Positions 1-4,961 of a stretch of 7,720 nucleotides of DNA are shown one piece after another. The notes beneath the pieces are model-generated. The model worked only from the letters and a program-made list of their open reading frames with translations, was not told the DNA's origin and did not search any database. The position numbers and the translations under genes are program-made. Numbering within the stretch: position 1 is the first letter of the stretch; each line of letters opens with the position of its first letter. The stretch is from Flavobacteriaceae bacterium (GTDB lineage: Bacteria > Bacteroidota > Bacteroidia > Flavobacteriales > Flavobacteriaceae): positions 19,985-27,704 of the forward strand of contig NVSL01000003.1 in assembly GCA_002401215.1 (NCBI GenBank), read 5' to 3'.

Positions 1-488
1 GCAAGTGTAAACTCGCCACCTTCTACTAACACCGATGCAATATTTCTGTTTGCAACTCGCAGCTCATTAACCATTGTTTGATACCCAGCAACGAGTGTTG
101 GTAAATCTAAAGCAGGAACCGTAACTTTTGCTGCATTTCTTACAAAGCCAATAGCTTTTATTTCTTGATTTGCTGTTACAATTGCTTTGATTTCTGCTGC
201 CGTAATAGTGTCATCGTCTAACACTACAAATAAATTACCGTTTGGCGAGAGTCTAAAAAACTCGTCAATATGGTGGTGTGCTAAGATGTCATTGGTGTCA
301 TCAAAAGATGCATTAATTCCAATGGCCTCAGCATTCTCAACAGTCAACAATTCAACAGCTGTTTTTAATGCCAATCCTGTTGCTGCTACTGCACCTCCAA
401 TAATTAACAAACAAACGCCATCGGCTGTTGGGTTTTTACGTCCAAGCCCACCGTTAATCTGATTTACTGATACTCCTTTAAATGCCAT
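1..488 (-). CDS. DUF2586-like tail sheath protein, N-terminal part (runs off the left edge)
   Basis: Reading leftward from the ATG at 488-486, an open frame of 162 codons continues past the edge of the window, so the C-terminus is missing. The protein begins MAFKGVSVNQINGGLGRKNP and then has a small-residue-rich hydrophobic stretch (about residues 24-42), an HHHIDEFF segment (71-78) and a predicted beta strand followed by an acidic DDD (about 87-93). This resembles the DUF2586 family, which sits in the tail-sheath position of Mu-like phages of Bacteroidota; the family role is recalled, not demonstrated here. A sheath would polymerise around the tail tube and contract at infection. Only two bases separate the start from the stop of the upstream small gene, with no Shine-Dalgarno sequence, so translation is probably coupled. 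It is the most distal leftward gene visible. The frame is well supported; the family call is moderately sure. Confidence 0.72.
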   Translation of the reverse strand, partial: MAFKGVSVNQINGGLGRKNPTADGVCLLIIGGAVAATGLALKTAVELLTVENAEAIGINASFDDTNDILAHHHIDEFFRLSPNGNLFVVLDDDTITAAEIKAIVTANQEIKAIGFVRNAAKVTVPALDLPTLVAGYQTMVNELRVANRNIASVLVEGGEFTL

Positions 489-490
489 CG

Positions 491-820
491 TTATTCAGTT
501 TTAGTTAACTCCTCAATTTTTTTAGCACCAGCTTCCTTAACTGTTTTTGCAGTTTCTCCTTCAAGAGCTTCTACAACTTCAGCTTCGGTTTCTAAAGCAT
601 TGATAAATGCAATGCGTTCTGGAGCAGTTAATGATTTTACAGTTTCAAACTCAGCTGTTTTAAATGAAACAATTTTCATTTTTTTACCTTCTCTATTAGA
701 GTTGGCATGTAGATCTGCATAATTGCCAGACACGAATGCTTGACCATCAGAAGTCACAAAGATTTCTTTGGCTTCTTGGTTGTTTTTAAAATGTGCTTGT
801 GCTATTTTTTTTGAGTCCAT
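491..820 (-). CDS. Small phage protein of unknown function (FVTSDGQAF motif)
   Basis: This 109-residue protein has no transmembrane segment or signal peptide. Residues 19-29 read EIFVTSDGQAF, followed by an ADLHANS segment at 35-41. I recall similar 'FVTSDG..F....A..HA' segments in small proteins next to tail genes of phages from Bacteroidota and of other Mu-like phages, but I know no function. The C-terminal half (about residues 50-109) is rich in Glu, Lys and Ala and probably helical, with a TAPERIAFINALETEAEVVE stretch suited to a coiled coil or protein interface. The gene lies four bases after the holin stop and two bases before the sheath-like gene, inside the leftward late operon, which suggests a virion or assembly role. 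Its A-rich leader is typical for Bacteroidota. Real gene: confident. Function: unknown. Confidence 0.75.
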   Translation of the reverse strand: MDSKKIAQAHFKNNQEAKEIFVTSDGQAFVSGNYADLHANSNREGKKMKIVSFKTAEFETVKSLTAPERIAFINALETEAEVVEALEGETAKTVKEAGAKKIEELTKTE

Positions 821-824
821 GTTA

Positions 825-1235
825 TTATTTTTTACGTTTTATTTCAATTTTATTTGTAATTGAAGTTGCTATTTTTTCGGCAGATCTTCCAATTACATAA
901 CCTCCAATACCCAATCTCAATAATTCCCAAAAATCAGGCTCTAATTCAGCATTTGGCAAACTAAAGGCGGGTGCTATAAATTTTGAATACAACACCACAA
1001 AACCAAATGATAACATTATAATTGGTCTCCAACTTCTTTGTAACCAGTTACCTTTTGCCTCGGTCTGAATAATATCTGTAGCAATTTTTTCAGACTCCAA
1101 TGCTTTTTCATTGATAATCTGCTGGAGCTTATTTTTAAGTGCCAATCTTTCTTCATCTGAAGTGATTAAAGAATCAACTCCTGTAAAGATTTCACCTAAA
1201 ACATTGCTCGTAAGCCACTGCCAAATTTTATTCAT
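825..1235 (-). CDS. Holin, 3TM type (GTA_holin_3TM family)
   Basis: This is a 136-residue probable holin that would permeabilise the inner membrane at lysis and let the cytoplasmic endolysin reach the peptidoglycan. It has a charged amphipathic N-terminal part (residues 1-60), the characteristic WLQRSWRP motif at 64-71, a strong membrane segment at about 72-92, a second weaker hydrophobic segment at about 102-117 containing GGYVIGRSAEK, and a basic tail ending KRKK. The motif followed by a membrane helix fits the 'holin of 3TMs, for gene-transfer release' family (PF11351, from memory). Only two membrane segments are obvious; a third could be the amphipathic N-terminus. The ATG overlaps the endolysin TGA by four bases (ATGA), so the two lysis genes form a coupled cassette. 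An antiholin was not seen. Confidence 0.85.
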   Translation of the reverse strand: MNKIWQWLTSNVLGEIFTGVDSLITSDEERLALKNKLQQIINEKALESEKIATDIIQTEAKGNWLQRSWRPIIMLSFGFVVLYSKFIAPAFSLPNAELEPDFWELLRLGIGGYVIGRSAEKIATSITNKIEIKRKK

Positions 1236-1654
1236 AACCTTCTGTATTCAAGCAATCTATTTCTAGGGTAGGGTCTAATGCTTACTTGGTTGTTTTGATT
1301 GCCACCAAGTACATAAATCCAATTGGTAGTTTCTCTAATAAAGAAAGCTACATGTCCTTTCCATGAATTTGGGCTGCCTCTCCAAAAAACAACGACATCG
1401 CCTTTTTCTGGTTGCAACACTTTTTGTCCAACAGTTAACCAACTACGTGCGTTTAATTTGCAACTTGCATCTTTATCAGCTTCTTGAGCTACCCAGTTTA
1501 CAAATGCACTGCACCATGCTGTTTCGTCTTTTAACTTAGATCCGTCAAAGCCTATCTCATCAAAATATTTAAGAACTTCAGGATTGTCTTTTATCCCTGG
1601 TATTTCCTTTATGCCAAATTGGCCTAATGCTATGTCTATTATTTTTGTATCCAT
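1232..1654 (-). CDS. Endolysin, CHAP/NlpC-like amidase or endopeptidase (TIGR02594-like)
   Basis: The product is a predicted cysteine peptidoglycan hydrolase acting as the phage endolysin. From the ATG at 1654 it is 140 residues. Visible motifs are WCSAFVNW with the candidate nucleophile Cys48, NARSWLTVG at about 68-76, GDVVVFWRG at about 85-93, GHVAFF with candidate general base His101, and VLGGNQNNQVS at about 115-125, whose Asn119 could orient the His. This order matches the TIGR02594 family of short phage enzymes; whether it cuts an amide or a peptide bond cannot be told. The frame extends upstream to a TTG at 1684, but the ATG gives the usual family N-terminus and the extension lies in hairpin-forming sequence, so I prefer the ATG. 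There is no signal peptide, consistent with release through the holin, whose start overlaps its TGA. Its position between capsid and tail genes is notable. Confidence 0.85.
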   Translation of the reverse strand: MDTKIIDIALGQFGIKEIPGIKDNPEVLKYFDEIGFDGSKLKDETAWCSAFVNWVAQEADKDASCKLNARSWLTVGQKVLQPEKGDVVVFWRGSPNSWKGHVAFFIRETTNWIYVLGGNQNNQVSIRPYPRNRLLEYRRL

Positions 1655-1656
1655 AT

Positions 1657-1697
1657 CTCCCGAAGGAGTGGAGCTAACTCGCAATGAGTTACGCTCC
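1657..1697 (-). promoter_or_regulatory. Two tandem RNA hairpins in front of the endolysin start
   Basis: In the leftward transcript this spacer folds into two adjacent hairpins. The first (1697 down to 1670) pairs GGAGC-G-TAACTC with GAGTTAGCTCC around a five-base loop: eleven base pairs with one bulged G. The second (1668 down to 1657) is CTCC-TTCG-GGAG, four G/C-rich pairs closing a UUCG tetraloop, a loop known for exceptional stability. The GGAG of the second hairpin ends two bases before the endolysin ATG. There is no U-tract after either stem, so this is not a standard intrinsic terminator. It could lower endolysin translation relative to the capsid gene, act as an RNA processing site, or attenuate transcription. 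The pairing is seen directly; the function is inference. Confidence 0.6.
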
Positions 1698-1715
1698 CAT
1701 CCAAATAATTATTTT

Positions 1716-2726
1716 TTAAGCTGATACTCCAGAAACAATTGCTCCTTGACCTTTTAAGCTCGTTGGTATTGCAATAAAATACAATCTAAAGCCAATTACA
1801 GTCTCTCTGTTTTGAGGATCGTCTGATGCTTTTGATAGGTATCTTGTTACAGTACCTCTTGCTTTTGCAGTTCTATTAGCTAAGAAGAAAACAGATGCAG
1901 CAGTTCCTGCAGCTCCACCGTATGCAATCTTAGTTAAGCCAACTGTATATTCAGGTGCGTTGATATCTTCAAATATTTCAAATCCTACATAGTTTTTAGC
2001 AATTGCACCAGTTGTATGATTGTTATACTGCACATTCAATGCTTTATCTTCTAATAACAAATCAGCGATATGATCTGGACACAATACTAAGACTCTTCCT
2101 TTTTTCGGAATCTTTAATGCATCTAACTTTTGTTTAAAGTCAACTAGATCTTTATAAGTCAATCTCAATCTCGTACCTGCACCTCCAATTGCTGCTCCAC
2201 TAGTTTGTAAAATTGGAGTGTCTGCAGTATTAGCTGCTGGTGCAATTGAATGCAATGCATGCGCTTGAGTTTCTTCTTCTAAAGTTTCTCTGTGTTGACG
2301 TTGTACGGTACCACTTTTATCATAAGGTAAAGCGTATGCTTCATCGTCTGTTACTTTCGTATTTTCAGTATCATATTTAAACAAACTAATGGCAGTACTT
2401 GTATCGGTTCTTTGAGATACAGCTATTGGATATGTGTTGTTATCAATTAACACCGTTGGATCTGCTCCAATTTCGTTTAACTTTATAACATCATTACCAA
2501 CCCATTGATTTTTTGACGGCACTCTAGACAACCAAGTTCCCTCGTGTCTAAAATGGTTGATCAATTCTTTTTCTGCCAATTCTTTTTTTGCTACTGCAGC
2601 AAATGCCATAGTTGGTGCATAGCTGTCTAGGCTATTTCCTACTAATTCAACACTTGCATCAGATTGTAAAATTCCAACTGCGAAAACCGCAATTAACGCT
2701 ACAACTATTCTACTTAAATTTTTCAT
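1716..2726 (-). CDS. Major capsid protein
   Basis: This 336-residue protein follows the protease/scaffold gene, the standard place for the major head protein. The segment from about residue 57 (NHFRHEGTWLSRVPSKNQWV, then NDVIKLNEIGADP) resembles capsid proteins of Mu-like phages of Bacteroidota as I recall them. Residues 185-225 (RLRLTYKDLVDFKQKLDALK, then RVLVLCPDHIADLLLED) fit the P-domain helix and strand of an HK97-like fold, and the end is rich in beta strands. The N-terminus is odd: residues 1-25 look like a signal peptide or membrane anchor (Lys2, Arg6, then VVALIAVFAVGIL, then SDASV). A second ATG at codon 40 (2609) would give MAFAAVAKKELAEKELINHF and 297 residues, removing this stretch. 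The longer start is kept because it follows an A-rich leader and no better choice is evident. A 62-base gap precedes the gene. Confidence 0.8.
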   Translation of the reverse strand: MKNLSRIVVALIAVFAVGILQSDASVELVGNSLDSYAPTMAFAAVAKKELAEKELINHFRHEGTWLSRVPSKNQWVGNDVIKLNEIGADPTVLIDNNTYPIAVSQRTDTSTAISLFKYDTENTKVTDDEAYALPYDKSGTVQRQHRETLEEETQAHALHSIAPAANTADTPILQTSGAAIGGAGTRLRLTYKDLVDFKQKLDALKIPKKGRVLVLCPDHIADLLLEDKALNVQYNNHTTGAIAKNYVGFEIFEDINAPEYTVGLTKIAYGGAAGTAASVFFLANRTAKARGTVTRYLSKASDDPQNRETVIGFRLYFIAIPTSLKGQGAIVSGVSA

Positions 2727-2788
2727 CTCTTACTATTTTGGTTTACTTTCTATTTTTTTTTGATATTCAAAGACTCTTTAAAAGGCAA
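2727..2788 (-). other. AT-rich leader between the protease/scaffold and capsid genes
   Basis: This is the longest gap inside the leftward operon. In the transcript direction it contains TTTGA-ATA-TCAAA, a small AT-only hairpin, followed by a run of A and an A/G-rich leader that ends at the capsid ATG. AGTCTTTG matches the Bacteroidota -7 consensus TAnnTTTG at only five of the six specified positions at most and lacks a clear -33 partner, so I do not call a promoter. Extra leader sequence before a highly expressed capsid gene would make sense for separate initiation or high translation, but nothing proves it. Confidence 0.35.
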
Positions 2789-3241
2789 TTAATCCTCTTT
2801 ATAATGCGCGTCTAATAATGTTTGTTGATCCGCATCAGACAATGCCTCGAATCCTTTAGCATCTTTTTCTCTCCAATTTGCATACGTCCAAGATTTACGC
2901 TCAGCAGTAACATCAACTGGCACTTTTTTTAATCCACCAGATGCTGGAGCTTCAATTCCTGTCAATGCCTCGATCACCGTTTTGGCACTATCAAAATTAG
3001 CCTCAGCCAAGGTTTGATATGTTGCACGTAACTCTGGAGTTATTTTTTTATCTAACTCAGCTTGATCTAGCATTGCTTTGATAGCTTTCTTGTCATCATC
3101 AATTTTCTTTTGATCTGCAATCGCTTTCATATCAACTCCTGCTTTTGCTTGGGCTTGAAGTGATGCAATCTTTGCATTAACTTCTGCCTCTGTTGCTGTG
3201 GCGCTCAATCCTAAGCTAACAGCCAATACACTTAATTCCAT
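2789..3241 (-). CDS. Probable nested scaffold protein from an internal start of the protease gene
   Basis: An in-frame ATG at 3241-3239 (codon 229 of the protease) falls exactly at the junction between the protease domain and the helical C-terminal region. It would yield a 150-residue protein starting MELSVLAVSLGLSATATEAE. The bases before it are A-rich (AACGAAAATAGA), the usual kind of leader for starts in this kind of genome, and the preceding residues (ITKQKPKNENR, ending at 228) look like an unstructured linker. Separate scaffold production from a nested start is established for lambda (C/Nu3) and Mu (I/Z). Here it is inferred from position and composition only; the scaffold could instead be released by self-cleavage near the linker. 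Confidence 0.5.
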   Translation of the reverse strand: MELSVLAVSLGLSATATEAEVNAKIASLQAQAKAGVDMKAIADQKKIDDDKKAIKAMLDQAELDKKITPELRATYQTLAEANFDSAKTVIEALTGIEAPASGGLKKVPVDVTAERKSWTYANWREKDAKGFEALSDADQQTLLDAHYKED

Positions 3242-3925
3242 TCTATTTTCGTTTTTCGGTTTTTGTTTTGTAATTTCTGGAGTAACTGGAGAACCACAAG
3301 CCACCATTAATGATTGCGTTTCTTTTGTAATGGATGCTTTGTCTTTTGCAATCGCATCAATTAAACCTTTCTTTTTAGCCTCTTTGGCTGTCATCCAAAA
3401 GTCTCCTTTGTCCCAAAGTTCATCAACAGCATCTTCTGTAATACCCATTTTAGTGGCATACATTTTACGATACTCATTGGTTTTGTCTCGCAGCATTTTT
3501 AAACTACTCTCAATCTCATCAACATTACCACCTGCATAAAGCATTGGTTTGTGAATCATAAACATTGAGTTTGCTTTTGCTGTTGTAGGGTAGCTTGCAA
3601 CAAATATGGTTGCAGCTGAAGCAGCTAATGCGCCAACCTGAACTGTAATAGTTTCAAAATTGTCGTCTAATAAGTTTTTAATCTCATCAGCTTCAAAAAC
3701 AGAACCACCCGGGCAATTGATATATACTTTAGCCTCCGTAATTCCTTTATCTACAAAGCCTTCAATAATTTCATCAATGCTAGAGCTACTTGCTTTGCCC
3801 CATTCATAAATAGTACCGGTTAATTTAATAATAGCAATACCACCTTTCTCTTCGGCAGTAATCTTGAATGGCGCCTTAACTATAGTCGAGGCAACAATAA
3901 ATACAGGTATGTAGTTCATTTTCAT
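2789..3925 (-). CDS. ClpP-type prohead protease fused to a scaffold-like C-terminal region
   Basis: The 378-residue product has two parts. Residues about 28-195 form a ClpP/S14-like serine protease: INCPGGSVFEAD at 69-80, the nucleophile Ser103 in GALAASAATIF, His125 in MIHKP, and Asp175 in GDFWMTAKEAKKKGLID, which aligns with the E. coli ClpP segment carrying its catalytic Asp. The triad therefore looks complete. Residues about 229-378 are Ala/Lys/Glu-rich and helical, with a likely coiled coil at about 235-315, and resemble a capsid scaffold. In Mu, lambda and relatives the protease and scaffold are also encoded in one frame, the scaffold from an internal start. The product would act in the prohead, organising and then trimming capsid subunits. 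It is the first gene of the leftward block. Two ATGs (3925 and 3919) are possible starts; the first is reported. Confidence 0.88.
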   Translation of the reverse strand: MKMNYIPVFIVASTIVKAPFKITAEEKGGIAIIKLTGTIYEWGKASSSSIDEIIEGFVDKGITEAKVYINCPGGSVFEADEIKNLLDDNFETITVQVGALAASAATIFVASYPTTAKANSMFMIHKPMLYAGGNVDEIESSLKMLRDKTNEYRKMYATKMGITEDAVDELWDKGDFWMTAKEAKKKGLIDAIAKDKASITKETQSLMVACGSPVTPEITKQKPKNENRMELSVLAVSLGLSATATEAEVNAKIASLQAQAKAGVDMKAIADQKKIDDDKKAIKAMLDQAELDKKITPELRATYQTLAEANFDSAKTVIEALTGIEAPASGGLKKVPVDVTAERKSWTYANWREKDAKGFEALSDADQQTLLDAHYKED

Positions 3926-3970
3926 CCCTACAAAATTCCAACTGTTAAGTCGTTTTAGAAAATAAAAAAA

Positions 3971-3978
3971 CTAAAATA
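3971..3978 (-). promoter_or_regulatory. Candidate leftward promoter, -7 element
   Basis: On the minus strand the sequence is TATTTTAG, one mismatch from the Bacteroidota -7 consensus TAnnTTTG. A GTTTTT run about 20 bases upstream, inside the palindrome at 3983-4003, is a weak -33 candidate. Initiation here would give a leader of about 40 bases before the protease ATG. A competing match, GAATTTTG at 3938-3931, also has one mismatch but would make the mRNA almost leaderless. Both are weak and in AT-rich DNA. Confidence 0.25.
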
Positions 3979-3982
3979 GGTA

Positions 3983-4003
3983 GCTGTTTAATTTAAAAAC
4001 AGC
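3983..4003. promoter_or_regulatory. Palindrome in the divergent spacer, candidate operator
   Basis: GCTGTTT (3983-3989) and AAACAGC (3997-4003) form perfect seven-base inverted arms around a seven-base AT-only centre. The arms are more GC-rich than most of the surrounding spacer. The site lies where a dimeric regulator could control both blocks and would cover the -33 and spacer region of the candidate leftward promoter. No regulator gene is visible, although the HTH small terminase is encoded next to it. It could also fold as an RNA hairpin in a leader. The symmetry is seen; the operator role is inference. Confidence 0.4.
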
Positions 4004-4055
4004 GAGTCTGCATCTTGTTTTAAGTTTTATTTTTTTATTAAAACTACCATTACAC

Positions 4056-4063
4056 CAACTTTG
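4056..4063 (+). promoter_or_regulatory. Candidate rightward promoter, -7 element
   Basis: CAACTTTG matches the Bacteroidota -7 consensus TAnnTTTG at all specified positions except the first. The expected start of transcription, a few bases downstream, would leave an A/T-rich leader of about 10 bases before the small terminase ATG. The -33 region is only a T-run around 4031-4036, so support for that half is poor. Confidence 0.35.
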
Positions 4064-4080
4064 CATTAATAATTATAAGT

Positions 4081-4575
4081 ATGGCAAAGAAGCAAGAGCG
4101 ATCAGTCGCTAAACAATTATTTATACAAGGCAAAACGCAAAAAGAAATTGCGGCACTTGTAAGTGTTCAAGAAAAAACGATTGGCGAATGGGTTAAAAAA
4201 TTTGGTTGGAAATCTGAACGTGATGCTCGTATGAGTGGGCAAAAAAATCAAATTGAAAATATTAAGGCCATTATTAGTGCAATGGCAGAAGATAGACTGT
4301 ACGTTCATAATAAAATTAAAGCCGCTCAAGGATCATCAGATCTAGATTTGCTAATAAAATTGCAACGAGAAGCTGCCATTTTAGATGATGGTGTAAGTAA
4401 GTGGAATAAAACACTAGAGAATTTAGATAAAGAAAACCGGGTGTCCTTATCGGTTTATTTAGATGTAATGGATGATATTTTTAAAGCATTATCTAGCCAT
4501 GATATGAAAGTGTTTATGAAAACAATCAGCTTTCAAGAGTCTCATTTAAGTACCATTTCATTAAAACTAGGTTAA
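4081..4575 (+). CDS. Terminase small subunit (HTH DNA-recognition subunit)
   Basis: This is a 164-residue protein that begins the rightward block. Residues about 6-45 form a helix-turn-helix: RSVAKQLFIQGKTQKEIAAL, a turn, then a recognition helix around KTIGEWVKKFGWKSERDAR. This arrangement is typical of phage small terminase subunits, which recognise packaging DNA and load the large subunit. Residues about 55-118 (with DLDLLIKLQREAAILDDG) are helical and suit oligomerisation; the C-terminus (about 119-164) may contact the large subunit. It resembles the position and role of the small terminase proteins of Mu-like phages but I cannot assign a specific family. Its TAA overlaps the next ATG by one base (TAATG), and the large terminase follows one gene later. 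A transcription factor is a less likely alternative, given the neighbours. Confidence 0.75.
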   Translation: MAKKQERSVAKQLFIQGKTQKEIAALVSVQEKTIGEWVKKFGWKSERDARMSGQKNQIENIKAIISAMAEDRLYVHNKIKAAQGSSDLDLLIKLQREAAILDDGVSKWNKTLENLDKENRVSLSVYLDVMDDIFKALSSHDMKVFMKTISFQESHLSTISLKLG

Positions 4576-4961
4576 TGCCAAAAAAAATAAAAATACCAAA
4601 TTGGATCTATACACTGTTAAGATCTATACGCTATAAAATTGTATCAATTTTCATTTTCAAAATTACCGTTGATAAAATAGAAAATTGGTTACACCTTCAA
4701 AAAAAGTTATTTCAATTATGGTGGTATGATGCACCAAAATACCAACGCAGATTTGAAAAAGGAAATTATTTAATCCGCAAAGCTACCATGTATCAAGTGG
4801 GGCAACCGTTTAAAATTAAAGACTTAAATACTGGTAAAATAAGAACCCGGTATATTGATAACCTGCTCTTCAATTTTAAATTAAATAAGGTTACTCACAA
4901 GTTTTCTGACAAGCCAATTAAAGGGTTTTCTGAGCCATTTCTAAAACCTAAAAAGAAATGA
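4575..4961 (+). CDS. Basic protein of unknown function between the terminase subunits
   Basis: I do not recognise this 128-residue protein. It is strongly basic and aromatic, starting MPKKIKIPNW and ending FLKPKKK. Residues 9-30 are hydrophobic or amphipathic with interspersed Arg and Lys (WIYTLLRSIRYKIVSIFIFK), which could be an amphipathic membrane-associated or nucleic-acid-binding helix but not a clean transmembrane segment. The middle (about 40-60) is rich in Trp, Tyr and Arg (LFQLWWYDAPKYQRRFEKG), and about 75-95 reads like a small beta domain (QPFKIKDLNTGKIRTRYIDN). It overlaps the small terminase by one base and the large terminase by four (ATGA), so it is tightly co-translated with the packaging motor. 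A DNA-binding packaging accessory or a small virion protein is possible. The tight overlaps support a real gene; the function is open. Confidence 0.65.
   Translation: MPKKIKIPNWIYTLLRSIRYKIVSIFIFKITVDKIENWLHLQKKLFQLWWYDAPKYQRRFEKGNYLIRKATMYQVGQPFKIKDLNTGKIRTRYIDNLLFNFKLNKVTHKFSDKPIKGFSEPFLKPKKK

Larger units (their letters stand above)
3926..4080. promoter_or_regulatory. Divergent intergenic region separating the two structural gene blocks
   Basis: This 155-base AT-rich spacer lies between the leftward protease/capsid/lysis/tail block and the rightward terminase/portal block. No ORF or tRNA is apparent. It must hold promoters for both blocks unless transcription enters from outside the window on both sides. 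It contains a central GCTGTTT/AAACAGC palindrome (3983-4003), flanked at greater distance by an A-tract and a T-tract: AATAAAAAAA at 3961-3970 is the exact reverse complement of 4030-4039. In such AT-rich DNA the outer match may be chance. Confidence 0.65.

Noticed and set aside
187..462. Open frame on the plus strand inside the sheath-like gene
   Set aside because: It is the antisense shadow of the DUF2586-like frame; its low-complexity Ser/Asn/Pro composition has no family features.
1655..1684. TTG start at 1684 extending the endolysin by ten residues
   Set aside because: The extension would be encoded by the hairpin spacer and the family normally begins near the ATG at 1654.
2761..2773. 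TTTGA-ATA-TCAAA hairpin before the capsid gene as a terminator
   Set aside because: A five-pair AT-rich stem is too weak, and in the transcript direction it is followed by A rather than U.
2612..2815. Plus-strand open frame spanning the capsid 5' end and the 62-base gap
   Set aside because: It is antisense to the capsid start and to a leader; the hydrophobic Phe/Leu-rich product follows from the A-rich opposite strand.
3198..3539. Plus-strand open frame of 113 codons inside the protease/scaffold gene
   Set aside because: It lies opposite a clearly recognised ClpP-type protease; its hydrophobic serine-rich product is what antisense reading of that gene gives.
4015..4043. GTTTTA/TAAAAC inverted arms around a T-run as an intrinsic terminator
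   Set aside because: The stem is six AT-rich pairs with a long loop, and it lies in a divergent promoter spacer where no gene ends.
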